Notes: a model not told the origin generated them from the letters alone. Positions 8,416-17,234 are shown, counted from the first letter of the stretch. The stretch is DNA of 64,000 nt from Myxococcus sp. CA023 (GCF_010998615.1 NZ_JAAEAH010000013.1:1-64000); one strand, 5' to 3'. Program-made: numbers and translations.

Positions 8416-9534
8416 GTGGCTTGCACAACCCTGTCTCCACACCCCACCCGGGAACACGTCCTGTCCGCCACGCCCCTTCGAAATGATGACGTCCGTGACC
8501 TGAGCATCTGGGGGTACGCCCTGGGCTACTTCGTGGCCTATGCCCCCTACAGCGCGCTGACGAAGGCGCTGTCCGGAGGCGCCTTGCCCGGCATGCGGGA
8601 GGGCATCTCCGGCTTCACGCTCCTGCCGGTGAGCACCTCGGCCTCGCTGGTGGGAATGTTCGCCTTCCTCACGTGGATGCGCTGGTGGCGTTACGCGGGG
8701 CACCGCCAGGTGTGGGGCTTCCAGGTGCCGGCACCAGGGCGGTGGACGCTGCTGTCGGGGTTCTGCTCGGCGGCCATCATCGGCACCACGACGCTGGCGT
8801 ACACCCTGCCGGGGGCGTCCATCGTTTTCATGATGCTGTTGATGCGCGGCGGCGTGCTCGTCCTGGCGCCGCTGGTGGACGTCCTCAGTGGACGGCGGGT
8901 GCGCTGGCCCTCATGGGTGGCCTTGGGCTTGAGCTTCTCGGCGGTGGCGGTGGCCGCGGGCTCGTCGGTCAGCCCCACGCTGACGCTCCTGGCCACGGTG
9001 GACGTGGGCGTGTACCTGGCGGCCTATTTCTTCCGGTTGCGCGCCATGAGCCAGCTGGCCAAGTCCGGCGAGCGTGAGGTCTCCATCCGCTACTTCGTGG
9101 AGGAGCAGATGGTGGCCACGCCAGTGCTGGTGGGCACCCTGGCGGTGCTGGCCCTCATCGGCGGCGATGGCGTGCTCGGTGACATCCGCGACGGCTTCAC
9201 CGGGGCCCTGTCGCGAGGCCACCTGGCCTCCGAGATCGCCGTGGGACTGCTGTCGCAGGCCACCGGCATCTTCGGCGGCCTCATCCTCCTGGACGGGCGG
9301 GAGAATGCCTTCTGCGTGCCGGTGAATCGCGCGTCCAGCGTGCTCGCCGGAGTGGTCGCGACCGTGGTGATGTCCGTCGCCCTGGGCCAGCCGGGCGCGG
9401 GGGCCTTGGAGCTGGTGGGCGCCGCGCTCGTTGTCGCCGCCATGGCGGTGCTGGCCGTGCCCACGGTGCTGGCCGCGCGGCGGAAGGCGGGGGAGCAGGC
9501 CGCTCCCCCGGTGGCTCCCGCCCCGGGGCCGTGA
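8416..9534 (+). CDS. Multi-pass membrane protein, DMT/EamA-like
   Basis: About 372 residues with roughly ten hydrophobic segments, for example GYALGYFVAYAPYSALT, GASIVFMMLLMRGGVLVLAPLVDVLSG and LELVGAALVVAAMAVLAVPTVLAA. The pattern and the MLLMRGGVLVLAPLVD loop resemble the drug/metabolite transporter superfamily, but I do not recognise a specific subfamily or substrate. The start is uncertain: a GTG at 8416 is the only plausible start before the first transmembrane helix. It is convergent with the stress-protein gene (12-bp gap). Confidence 0.7.
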   Translation: MACTTLSPHPTREHVLSATPLRNDDVRDLSIWGYALGYFVAYAPYSALTKALSGGALPGMREGISGFTLLPVSTSASLVGMFAFLTWMRWWRYAGHRQVWGFQVPAPGRWTLLSGFCSAAIIGTTTLAYTLPGASIVFMMLLMRGGVLVLAPLVDVLSGRRVRWPSWVALGLSFSAVAVAAGSSVSPTLTLLATVDVGVYLAAYFFRLRAMSQLAKSGEREVSIRYFVEEQMVATPVLVGTLAVLALIGGDGVLGDIRDGFTGALSRGHLASEIAVGLLSQATGIFGGLILLDGRENAFCVPVNRASSVLAGVVATVVMSVALGQPGAGALELVGAALVVAAMAVLAVPTVLAARRKAGEQAAPPVAPAPGP

Positions 9535-9546
9535 GGCGCGTCCGCG

Positions 9547-10008
9547 CTACTTATGCTCGGACAGGTGGAGGGTGAGCACCGGGCAGGACGCGCGGGCGAC
9601 GACCTTCTGCGCCACGCTTCCCAAGAGCAGGCGGGGAAGGCCGCGCCGGCCGTGGGTGCCCATGACGATGAGGTCGCATTTGTCCTGCTCGGCGAGGTCG
9701 AGGATGGTGGATGCCGCCTCACCCACGACGATTTTCTGGCTCACCGGGACGCCCGGGGGCTCCCCCTGGTTCACCTGGGCCGTCAGCTCCTTCGTCGCTG
9801 CCTCCACGGCGACGTGCTCCAGGGACTGGGAGTTCCACCCCGGCGCGGCCACCAGCAGGTCGGGCGCCACGTACTGGGGTGGCTCCCAGGCATGGACCAC
9901 CTCGACCGATGCCTTGAAAGGCCGAGCGAGCCTCACCGCATAGTCGATGACCTCTCGGGAGCCGTCCGACAGGTCCACGGGAACGAGGATTCGGGAAACA
10001 GTCGCCAT
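9547..10008 (-). CDS. Universal stress protein (UspA family)
   Basis: A 153-residue single-domain Usp. It starts MATVSRILVPVDLSDGS and ends with the ATP-binding signature GTHGRRGLPRLLLGSVA (G-2x-G-9x-G-S) and CPVLTL. The intact P-loop-like motif suggests an ATP-binding Usp. The start at 10008 has an AGAAAAGAAG ribosome site; the frame extends upstream to 10140, but that part is not Usp-like. It is divergent from the SDR gene across 155 bp, so the two may be co-regulated. Confidence 0.9.
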   Translation of the reverse strand: MATVSRILVPVDLSDGSREVIDYAVRLARPFKASVEVVHAWEPPQYVAPDLLVAAPGWNSQSLEHVAVEAATKELTAQVNQGEPPGVPVSQKIVVGEAASTILDLAEQDKCDLIVMGTHGRRGLPRLLLGSVAQKVVARASCPVLTLHLSEHK

Positions 10009-10163
10009 GTCTTCTTTTCTGGGCATGGCACGACCCAGATGGAAGAGCCGTGCCAGCGCCGCGCCGGTCGTTTGCTGCCCAGGCGTGCAAACCCTGCGGG
10101 GGGAGCGGCAGACCGCGCATGGCGTGCGCACGATGGGCACCTCAACGAACGGAGGATTTCGTC

Positions 10164-11024
10164 ATGCGTCCTCTCCCCATCGACCAAGGAACCGTGCTCA
10201 TCATCGGCGCGGCCCGAGGGATTGGCCGGGAGCTTGCCCGGCTGCTCGCGCGTCGCGTTCGAACCCTGGTGCTCGTGGACCATCAGGCCCAGGTCCTGGA
10301 GCCCCTGCGCGAGGAGCTCCTGCTGCACTACCCGACGCTGGGCGTGCTCGTCGAATCCTGCGACGTGTGCGATCCCCGGCAGGTGGATGCGCTGCTCGCT
10401 TCGCTGGAGGAGCACTTCGTCCGCGTGGACGTGTTGGTGAACAACGCCGCGGAAGGCGACCAGGCGCTGTATGCCCAGGAGGGCTGGGCGCGTGTGGAAG
10501 CCATGTTGCGCGCCAATGTCTGGGTGCCCGCGCTGCTGACGCACCGGCTGCTCAAGCCCATGTTGGAGCGTGGACGGGGCGGCATCCTCAACATCGGCTC
10601 CGGCGCGGCGCAGCTCATCCTGCCGGGCTCGGCCACCTTCTCCGCCACCCAGCGCTTCCTGGACGGCTTCACGGAGGCACTGCGCCTGGAAGTGGAGGGG
10701 CAGGGCGTCACGGTGACGCGCGTGGCTCCGGGGCCGCTGTGGGAAGCGGTGGGGGAGGGCGCGGAGTCGCTGGCGCCCTTCTTCCATCTGTCGCTGGCGC
10801 GCTGTGCCCGCGAGGCGCTCGCCGGCTTCGAGCGCGGCGAGGCCCTGGTGTACCCGGGCCTGGGGCACCGGTGGGTGATGCGGCTGCTGCCACTGCTGCC
10901 ACGCGGGCTCAAGCGGAGCCTGGGGCGGATGGCGCTGCGGGGCCTGCGGCGGGAGGAGTTGCTGCTCCCACCACGGCAGGCCCCCCAGACGCTGCCGCTG
11001 GCGGGCGAGCCATCACCCGCGTGA
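10164..11024 (+). CDS. Short-chain dehydrogenase/reductase-fold protein lacking the YxxxK dyad
   Basis: A 286-residue classical SDR fold with the cofactor motif GAARGIG, a D at the end of strand 2 (VLVDHQ, suggesting NAD(H)), and NNAA. The active-site region reads GSGAAQLILPGSATFSATQ. Where family members have Tyr-x3-Lys, this protein has Phe159-x3-Gln163, so both catalytic residues are replaced. It may be a non-catalytic or altered-chemistry SDR. The C-terminus (MRLLPLLPRGLKRSLGRMALRGL) is basic and amphipathic and may touch the membrane. The start ATG at 10164 has GGAGG upstream. The stop codon lies in the loop of a small hairpin. Confidence 0.85.
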   Translation: MRPLPIDQGTVLIIGAARGIGRELARLLARRVRTLVLVDHQAQVLEPLREELLLHYPTLGVLVESCDVCDPRQVDALLASLEEHFVRVDVLVNNAAEGDQALYAQEGWARVEAMLRANVWVPALLTHRLLKPMLERGRGGILNIGSGAAQLILPGSATFSATQRFLDGFTEALRLEVEGQGVTVTRVAPGPLWEAVGEGAESLAPFFHLSLARCAREALAGFERGEALVYPGLGHRWVMRLLPLLPRGLKRSLGRMALRGLRREELLLPPRQAPQTLPLAGEPSPA

Positions 11025-11030
11025 CGCGGG
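11016..11030. terminator. Hairpin spanning the SDR stop codon
   Basis: CCCGCG and CGCGGG form a perfect 6-bp stem whose 3-base loop is exactly the TGA stop of the SDR gene. It lies between two convergent genes and could serve as a weak bidirectional terminator. No U-tract; it could be chance in GC-rich DNA. Confidence 0.35.
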
Positions 11031-11039
11031 GGCTCGGCT

Positions 11040-11834
11040 CTAGAGGCCAATCTCGGCCAGGCGCGCCTTCACGCGCGTGGCCTTCACGCCGGTGTTGGCC
11101 GTGCCGCGGCCCTGCGAGTTGCCGCCCAGGCCGATGTGGTGCAGGCCCACCACCTGGTGCGAAGACGAGGACAGCACGGGCGAGCCGGACGAGCCGCCCA
11201 GCGTGTCCGCGTCGTAGGACAGGTCCGTCGTGCTGTAGTTCGCGTTGCGCACCACGCCCGGCGAGGACTTCTTCGTCGGCGTGCAGCCGCTCGTCGTGTA
11301 GTAGTCGCAGTTCTGGTGGACCACGTAGATGCTGGCGTTGGTGGCGGCGTTGGCGCTGGCCACCGTCAACCAGCCGTACACGTCACCCGGGAGCTGGCCG
11401 TTGGTGGCCGTGCAGCGCAGCGCCGTCATGTCGTCGCCGGCCCAGGTGCGGATCATCGTGCCGCAGTTGTACCAGACGCGAGCGGTAGAGCTGACGCCGT
11501 CCTCATAGTTGAAGGACACGCGCGCACCGGAGGCCTCGGAGCTGCTGCCGACGCAGTGGTTGTTGGTGATGATGACATCCCGCGACACCAGCCACGCCGT
11601 GCATCGCGAGCTCACCGCCGGAATGGACAAGTAGCCCACCGCGAGCGAGCGCGTGCGCTGCGTGCCCGACAGCGTCGTGGCGCTCACCCAGTTCACCGAG
11701 CCCACGATGACGTTGGACTCCTGCGACTGCAGCGGCTCCTGGCCGTCCGCGTTGGGAACGTCGGGAGGTGCTTCGGTACCGCAGGCAGACAGGGCTCCCA
11801 CCAGGAACAGCGCACGAACGCTCTTCGGGAACAT
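11040..11834 (-). CDS. Trypsin-like (S1/V8-type) serine protease lipoprotein
   Basis: A 264-residue secreted protease. The lipobox LVGALSAC gives a lipidated Cys18. The triad is visible: His93 in TNNHCVG, Asp135 in DDMTAL and Ser216 in GGSSGSPV. Four to six further Cys suggest disulfides. It resembles V8/lysyl-endopeptidase-type enzymes and probably acts on the cell surface or on prey proteins. The start at 11834 has an excellent GAGGAGGTG; the open frame continues upstream to 11939 but precedes the signal peptide. Upstream lies a 349-bp AT-richer gap. Confidence 0.87.
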   Translation of the reverse strand: MFPKSVRALFLVGALSACGTEAPPDVPNADGQEPLQSQESNVIVGSVNWVSATTLSGTQRTRSLAVGYLSIPAVSSRCTAWLVSRDVIITNNHCVGSSSEASGARVSFNYEDGVSSTARVWYNCGTMIRTWAGDDMTALRCTATNGQLPGDVYGWLTVASANAATNASIYVVHQNCDYYTTSGCTPTKKSSPGVVRNANYSTTDLSYDADTLGGSSGSPVLSSSSHQVVGLHHIGLGGNSQGRGTANTGVKATRVKARLAEIGL

Positions 11835-12183
11835 CGGAACACCTCCTCGCGCTGGATTGCGCGGCGAGGCGCCAAGGCACGCGCCGTGCCATGTCTCCAC
11901 TCCGAGCGTCTCTACTCGGAGCGGGCACCGCGCCGGCACACGCGACTGGTGCGTCCCTGTCCAGGTAATTCAGTTGTTGATGTAAAGGCGCTTCACAACC
12001 CCGCTGACGGCTGTCAGTTGTTTTCGTGATTTACGATATTGTCCGGAGCTGGTGCGTTCCGGGTCAATTCGCTCCCCAGCCGTTGTCTCCGGCCAGGACA
12101 GGCTCCGGAAAAATACAAGGGCCGCGTCCGGACCCGGTGGAGACGGGGTCCAGGCGCGGCCCGGGAGCGGCGCGGCCAGGGGC
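11835..12183. other. Intergenic regulatory gap, protease promoter side and terminator side
   Basis: No gene is supported here. Its middle (about 11960-12060) is clearly AT-richer than the surroundings and contains the palindrome CTGACGGCTGTCAG (12004-12017), a possible operator or small hairpin upstream of the minus-strand protease. No confident -35/-10 pair was found. The right part (12106-12162) is the terminator of the oxidoreductase operon. Confidence 0.5.
12106..12162 (-). terminator. Strong intrinsic terminator of the oxidoreductase operon
   Basis: GGGCCGCG (12119-12126) pairs with CGCGGCCC (12155-12162), and inside it GGACCC (12130-12135) pairs with GGGTCC (12146-12151). A 3-base partly mismatched step lies between the two stems, and the loop is about 10 bases. 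Read on the minus strand, the hairpin is followed by CCTTGTATTTTTCC, a U-tract. It lies 22 bp after the stop of the 12184 gene. Confidence 0.85.
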
Positions 12184-13701
12184 TCAGCCGATGACCATGT
12201 CCTCGCGCTCCAGCGTTCCGGTGCCGAAATCACGCGAATGGCCCGCCGCGTCAGAGTAGCGCCGGAGGTTGAAGCGGGTGAAGAGCTCGTCGGACTCGCC
12301 GGTGGCCATCCACTTCGCCATCCGCTCCGCGACGGCGGGGGCCATCATGAAGCCGTGGCCCACGAAGCCGGACATCTGGAGCAGGTTGTCCAGGCCCGGG
12401 GTGCGGCCCAGAATCGGGTTGTTGTCCGGCGTCACGTCGTAGCAGCCGGCCCACTGGCGCAGCACCTTGACGTGGCCCACTTCGGGCAACTGCTCCATCA
12501 GCGCCTGCGCGAAGCGCGACACGAAGCGCAGGGTGCTGCCCATGTTGAGGCCCGCGGGCTCCTTGGCGTCGCCCATGCCGCCCACGATTTCGCCGCGCAT
12601 GGACTGGCTGAAGTACAGCCCGCTGTCGAGCACGGACACCAGCGGCCCCAGGAAGGGCTTCAGCGGTTCGGTGCTGAGGATTTCGTGGCGGTGCGGCTCG
12701 TTGGGCAGCTTCACGTCCGCCAGCTTCGCCACCTGCGGACTCCAGGCGCCGGCGGCCAGCACCACGGTGTCGCAGGCGATGTCCCCGCGCGTCGTCTTCA
12801 CCTTGCGCACCTGGCCGCCGCTGGTCTCGAAGCCGGTGACGTCCGTGTATGTCTCCACGCGGACGCCGCGCTTCTGGCAGCCCTGCGCGTAGCCCCACAG
12901 GAAGGGCCAGGGGAAGATGACGCCGTCCTCGGGATTGTAGGACGCGATGAGGCAGTCCTTCATCGTGAGCCCGGGGACGATGTCGCGCGCCTCGTCGGGG
13001 GTGATGAGCCGGGTGGGGACGCCGAAGCGGTTGTGCAGCGAGACGTTGCGCTCCAGCCGCTGGGCCACCGGCTTCGTCTTCGCCAGGAAGATGTAGCCCC
13101 CCTGGCGCAGCCAGACGTTGATGCCCAGATCGCGCGCGAAGCCCTTCATCAGCTCGATGGAGCGCTTGGCCAGCTCCACCAGCGAGGGCGTGCCCCACTG
13201 CATGCGCACGCCACCGCCGTTGCGGCCGGACGCGCCCGCGCACAGGTAGCCACGCTCCAGCACCACCACGTCCGTCTCACCGGCGCGCGCCAGGTTGTAC
13301 GCCAGCGCCAGGCCCATGATGCCGCCGCCGATGATGACCACCTTCGCCTTCGCGGGCACCGGGCCCTCCGGGCGCAGCGCGGCGGGGAATGCGTCCACTT
13401 CCTGCGGCAGCCCACCCACGGGCGGCTGGGACTCGTCCACGGGCACGGAGGCCATCATCCGCAGTTCGGTGGGGTAGAGCGGCGGGCGCGGCGTGAAGGG
13501 CACCACGGCCGCGGGCTTGAGCGCCTTCTCCTTCTCCAGCAGCGCGGCCACCGCCGCCGTGCAGCTCTTGCCCTGGCAGATGCCGGTGCCGAAGCCGGTG
13601 TAGCGCTTCACCGACTCCACGTCGCAGAAGCCCCGGGACACCGCGTGACGGATGTCGTCGACGGTGACGTCCTCACAGGAGCAGATCATCGCCTTGCTCA
13701 T
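12184..13701 (-). CDS. FAD-dependent amine-oxidase-type subunit with N-terminal BFD [2Fe-2S] domain
   Basis: 505 residues. Residues 1-60 form a BFD-like iron-sulfur domain (CSCEDVTVDDI...GICQGKSC, four Cys). Residues about 118-500 are a DAO-family FAD oxidoreductase: dinucleotide motif VVIIGGGIMGLALAYNL, then GASGRNGGGVRMQWG, and a C-terminal GCYDVTPDNNPILG...GFVGHGFMMAP. The DAO part resembles the beta subunits of sarcosine, D-amino-acid/proline and nopaline dehydrogenases and HcnC. With the preceding gene it should form a membrane- or quinone-coupled amine/imino-acid dehydrogenase; the substrate is not deducible. Its start overlaps the upstream stop by 4 bp (ATGA), which implies coupled synthesis. 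Confidence 0.85.
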   Translation of the reverse strand: MSKAMICSCEDVTVDDIRHAVSRGFCDVESVKRYTGFGTGICQGKSCTAAVAALLEKEKALKPAAVVPFTPRPPLYPTELRMMASVPVDESQPPVGGLPQEVDAFPAALRPEGPVPAKAKVVIIGGGIMGLALAYNLARAGETDVVVLERGYLCAGASGRNGGGVRMQWGTPSLVELAKRSIELMKGFARDLGINVWLRQGGYIFLAKTKPVAQRLERNVSLHNRFGVPTRLITPDEARDIVPGLTMKDCLIASYNPEDGVIFPWPFLWGYAQGCQKRGVRVETYTDVTGFETSGGQVRKVKTTRGDIACDTVVLAAGAWSPQVAKLADVKLPNEPHRHEILSTEPLKPFLGPLVSVLDSGLYFSQSMRGEIVGGMGDAKEPAGLNMGSTLRFVSRFAQALMEQLPEVGHVKVLRQWAGCYDVTPDNNPILGRTPGLDNLLQMSGFVGHGFMMAPAVAERMAKWMATGESDELFTRFNLRRYSDAAGHSRDFGTGTLEREDMVIG

Positions 13702-15044
13702 GACAGCCCTCCCACCAGCGCCTGGGCCGCGCGCCGTCCGGCCGCCGCCGCGTCCTTCGCCGTGCCTCCGCCCGTGACGTCACCCGCGGCGTACACGTCC
13801 GGCGCATGGGTGCGCCCGTCCGCGTCCGTCTCCACCACGAAGAGCCCGCGCTTCTCGTCGAACGGCACCTTCGCGCCGCCCTGCCGCGCCAGCTCGAAGC
13901 TGGGGCTGACGGGGACGGACACCAACGCCGCGTCACACGACACCTTCTCGCGTCCGCCGCCCTCGCGCGTGTAGCTGAAGGCGCTCACGCCGCGCAGGCC
14001 ATGGGCCTTGGGCTCGCTGCCTCGCACCGCCGTGGCATGGGCGCCCGCCGGCGGCGTGTCCCGCAGGTCCACCACCGCCACCACCTTCGTGCCGCGCTCC
14101 TGGAGCAGGTTCGCCAGCGCGTACAGCTCCGCGCCCCAGCCCACCAGGGCCGCTGTCTCCGGCGCCACGTCGTAGCGGCGCAGCAGCAGGCTGGCCGCGC
14201 GGCCCGCGTAGACGCCGGGCAAGTCGTTGTTCTCGAAGGGGAGCGTGGGCGGATGGCCGCCGGGCGTGAGCAGGAAGCGTTCCGAGTACACCTTCACCAG
14301 GCGCGGCGCATCCGCCTCCCAGGTGCCCACCGCGAGGAAGCGCCCCGCCTCGTCGTCATACAGGCCCAGCGCGGTGGCCCGCGTGAGCACGCTGCTGGGG
14401 GAGATGCGGTGGATGTCGTCCAGGCTGGGGCCGCCGGCTTCCGGCGTGCCGTTCGCGAGCCGGCCACCGAGCGCGTCGTCCCGCTCGATGAGGAGGAAGC
14501 CCACGTCCCGCTCGGTCAACACGCGCGCCGCCGCAAGGCCCGCCGCGCCGCCGCCCACCACGGCCACGCGGGTGCGCACCGTGCGCGCGGGCGCCGTCAC
14601 TGGCGCGGGCGTCTTGGGCAGCAGGCCCAGCCCCGCGAGCTGCCGCGCCACCTTGGCCATCACCTGCTCGGCCACCGGGACGCCGGCGAACATCTCGTGG
14701 TGGTCCATGCCCTTGGGGAAGAACCAGTCGATGCTCTCGAAGATGTCCACCTTCGCGGAGGGGTAGGCGTTCTGCCGCTCCAGCTTCATGCCGTCCCGCG
14801 CGGGCGTGCGGCACGCGTAGACATTGGGCACGCCGTCCACCCGCATCAGGCAATGCGAGCAGGCCCCGGCGAAGCAGTAGGGGCCTCGCGGCCGGTGGTA
14901 CTTGATGGAGCGGGCGAGCATGGGCTCACCCGCGGCAACCAGCGAGCACGCCACCGGCTCACCTTCGATGGCGGGGAGGCTCTCGCCCTCGAGGTCCACG
15001 GTGATGGCCCGGCCGCGCGGCGGTACGTCGGGAAGGCGTCGCAT
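13698..15044 (-). CDS. 2Fe-2S / FAD-NAD(P) oxidoreductase alpha-type subunit (HcnA-HcnB-like fusion)
   Basis: 448 residues. The first ~95 form a 2Fe-2S domain with Cys ligands in CFAGACSHCLMRVDGVPNVYACRT (HcnA / SoxA N-terminus type; note KYHRPRGPYC). After a linker comes a pyridine-nucleotide-disulfide oxidoreductase-type module with VAVVGGGAAGLAAARVL (FAD) and a C-terminal DVYAAGDVTGGGTAKDAAAAGRRAAQAL. In Hcn or Oox/Nox complexes these parts are often separate or include the BFD; here the BFD sits on the partner. The ATG at 15044 lacks a good ribosome site. First gene of a two-gene operon. Confidence 0.83.
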   Translation of the reverse strand: MRRLPDVPPRGRAITVDLEGESLPAIEGEPVACSLVAAGEPMLARSIKYHRPRGPYCFAGACSHCLMRVDGVPNVYACRTPARDGMKLERQNAYPSAKVDIFESIDWFFPKGMDHHEMFAGVPVAEQVMAKVARQLAGLGLLPKTPAPVTAPARTVRTRVAVVGGGAAGLAAARVLTERDVGFLLIERDDALGGRLANGTPEAGGPSLDDIHRISPSSVLTRATALGLYDDEAGRFLAVGTWEADAPRLVKVYSERFLLTPGGHPPTLPFENNDLPGVYAGRAASLLLRRYDVAPETAALVGWGAELYALANLLQERGTKVVAVVDLRDTPPAGAHATAVRGSEPKAHGLRGVSAFSYTREGGGREKVSCDAALVSVPVSPSFELARQGGAKVPFDEKRGLFVVETDADGRTHAPDVYAAGDVTGGGTAKDAAAAGRRAAQALVGGLS

Positions 15045-15277
15045 AGGGTGCGTGCAAAATGGCGCACGCGGACCGGGCGGTCAAAGCCTCTGACGGCATG
15101 ACGCGCCATGCCCAACACGCCTGGCCGATAGGCGTGGTGATGGCGCGCCCGAGCCTGGCTAAGGCGCACACCGTAAAACGAGAGGGGACCGTCTCGGGCC
15201 GTGTGGCGCCCGGGACAGTCCCCCTGAAGACTCGCGTCATTGCGTGACGCGCTGGGCAAAGCACCCGGCAATCCCTG

Positions 15278-16723
15278 TCAGACAGGCTGCTCGCTCGAGG
15301 GGATGACGGGCTCGGGCATGCCCTGCGGCCGGTGCCCGAAGCGGGTGCGGACCACCGCGCCCAGGGCCATCAGACCGACCAGCGTGGTGATGAGGGGGCC
15401 GACGATGGGGAGCGAGCCCACCACCATCAGCACCAGCAGCCCCAGGGCCAGCACCACCGCCTGCGTCTTCCGGCCGCGGAGGATGGGCAGCCGCGTGCCC
15501 AGCTCGCTCGCCACCGCCGCGTAGCCGAGCGCCGCCGCCACGGGGGCCGCCATCCACAGCACCAGCGCCACCGGGATGCCGATGAGGGTGATGCACAGCA
15601 CCACCGTGAGGGGAATCATCGCCAGCAGTCCCACGAAGCCGGTGAGCCCCGTCTGCACCGGCTTGCGGCGCACTTCCTCACCCAACTGCTTCATGCGTGC
15701 GGGGAAGAACATCTGTCCCAGGAAGCCGAGCCCGAAGAGCACCGCGAAGGTGAGGATGAAGCCCGCCAGGCCCGCGCCGTCATCGTCGCGGTCCCTCCGG
15801 TTCTCGGAGGGGTCCTTGGCTTCCTTCACGCCCTTCTTGATTTCGCTGGCCACCATGCGGCCAATGCCCGCGCCGCCGAAGGACTCGATGCTGCCTTCCA
15901 CCTGGGCGTCGTCGTCGCGCTCCACCGAGCCGCCAAAGGCAGACACGTCGCCCTCCACGTGTGCGTCCGGCCCCAGGATGACGTTGCCGCCGAAGGCATG
16001 CGCGTCCCCGTCCACGCGGCCGTGGACCTCCAGGTTGCCGCCGAAGGCGACCGCGTCATCCTTCACGTGGCCGTGGACCACCAGGTTGCCGCCGTACACC
16101 ACGGCGCTCTCCACCGTCTGGCCCTCCTTCACCTCCAGGTTCTGTCCGCGCGCCACCACGTTGCGGCTGCCATTGCGGCGCATGTTGCGCCGCACCTCGT
16201 CGCGGGCCTGCTTCATCTCGTCCCGGGCGCGCTTCATCTCATTCCGCGTCTCCTCGGAGAACGCGTTCGGGAGGTCGGGAATCGGAGGGATGGGCGGAAT
16301 CGCCATCACCGGCGGAGCGCTGACCACGGACGGCGCGATCGGTGCGGCGTCGGCGTCGGCTTCGGACTCACCCGATTCGGCGGCGTGCTTCTCCTGCGCC
16401 GTCATGGGCCGCAGCGTGAAGATGGTGCCGTCCTGGTCCAGGCGCAGGGAGTACGCCCGGGCCACGGTGCGCAGGGCCTGGTTCGCCGTGACGCCGCGCA
16501 GGTGGACCTCGGCGGGCGAGTCCAGGTCGCCGGTGACGACCAGGTTGAGGCCCCCCTTGTCGGCGATCGTCTTGAGGGCGTCGCGCAGGGTGCCGCGGAA
16601 GCTGATGTCGATGGTGCTCGCGGCGGGAGCCGTCACGCCGGCCTGGGGCGCCGTGTCCTGGGCAAGCGCCAGGGGGGCGCCGAGCAGCAGAGCGGGGAAG
16701 AGGATTCGAGGAAGGAGCTTCAT
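15278..16723 (-). CDS. STN-domain / polymer-forming repeat / transmembrane protein
   Basis: 481 residues with an unusual order: signal peptide (LLPRILFPALLLGAPLALA); a secretin/TonB short N-terminal (STN) domain (about 35-105, FRGTLRDALKTIADKGGLNLVVTGDLDSPAEVHLRGVTANQALRTVARAYSL); a Pro-rich linker; a charged helix (about 160-185); bactofilin-like beta-helix repeats (about 190-290: VVYGGNLVVHGHVKDDAVAFGGNLEVHGRVDGDAHAFGG...); then four to five membrane helices. It follows an ECF sigma and its anti-sigma, so it may sense or strengthen the envelope as part of that regulon. The start at 16723 (MKLLPRIL) is 7 bp from the anti-sigma stop. Confidence 0.78.
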   Translation of the reverse strand: MKLLPRILFPALLLGAPLALAQDTAPQAGVTAPAASTIDISFRGTLRDALKTIADKGGLNLVVTGDLDSPAEVHLRGVTANQALRTVARAYSLRLDQDGTIFTLRPMTAQEKHAAESGESEADADAAPIAPSVVSAPPVMAIPPIPPIPDLPNAFSEETRNEMKRARDEMKQARDEVRRNMRRNGSRNVVARGQNLEVKEGQTVESAVVYGGNLVVHGHVKDDAVAFGGNLEVHGRVDGDAHAFGGNVILGPDAHVEGDVSAFGGSVERDDDAQVEGSIESFGGAGIGRMVASEIKKGVKEAKDPSENRRDRDDDGAGLAGFILTFAVLFGLGFLGQMFFPARMKQLGEEVRRKPVQTGLTGFVGLLAMIPLTVVLCITLIGIPVALVLWMAAPVAAALGYAAVASELGTRLPILRGRKTQAVVLALGLLVLMVVGSLPIVGPLITTLVGLMALGAVVRTRFGHRPQGMPEPVIPSSEQPV

Positions 16724-16730
16724 GGTTCGC

Positions 16731-17234
16731 TCACGCTTCGGAAGGAGTGGGCCCGGTGCCGACAAGCCGCTTGAGACCGTACAGCGACGTCAGCAGGAGG
16801 AAGGCGAGAGAGCAGGCCACCGTCATGCCAGCGGTGGACCACAACGCGTGGGCGCCACTGAGTACGCCTTCAATGAAGGGGCGCCCCTGCACCAGTATGG
16901 AGGCCAGCCCGGTTCCCAGCCGCCCGAGCGCCTGGTCGCTCATCACCAGGTAGCCCAGCCCGCCCAGCATCGACGTCAGCAGGATGGCCAGCCCGGACCA
17001 GACCTCGCGGCGCCGGGGCACGGGTTCGGCGGACACGCGCGCCATGACGCTGGCCACCAGGGTGGGCGGGGGAAGGGGATCCGCCAGCCGGTACAGGTCC
17101 TGCTCCATCAGCCGGTGCTCTTCCAGGACGGCGGCGCAGGCGGCGCACTCGGCGGCGTGGTCCAGCGCGGGGCCTTCACCGGCTTCCAGCTCCGTGAAGA
17201 GGACTTCGAGGTCCGGGCACAGGTGGGGATTCAT
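16731..17234 (-). CDS. Anti-sigma factor with zinc-finger-like motif
   Basis: 167 residues. The N-terminal part has the ZAS-type motif ALDHAAECAACAAV (His-x3-Cys-x2-Cys). Two hydrophobic segments follow: about 80-100 (GLAILLTSMLGGLGYLVMS) and about 135-155 (MTVACSLAFLLLTSLYGL). The 1-bp/4-bp overlap with the sigma gene marks it as the cognate anti-sigma factor. The cytoplasmic domain would hold the sigma factor at the membrane until an envelope signal frees it. Confidence 0.85.
   Translation of the reverse strand: MNPHLCPDLEVLFTELEAGEGPALDHAAECAACAAVLEEHRLMEQDLYRLADPLPPPTLVASVMARVSAEPVPRRREVWSGLAILLTSMLGGLGYLVMSDQALGRLGTGLASILVQGRPFIEGVLSGAHALWSTAGMTVACSLAFLLLTSLYGLKRLVGTGPTPSEA

Noticed and set aside
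12052-13974. 640-codon open frame on the plus strand
   Set aside because: Antisense of the FAD oxidoreductase, whose BFD and FAD motifs are clear on the other strand.
15045-15277. Possible small gene (62 codons) between the oxidoreductase operon and the STN gene
   Set aside because: No ribosome site, odd composition; more likely promoter region of the minus-strand oxidoreductase operon.
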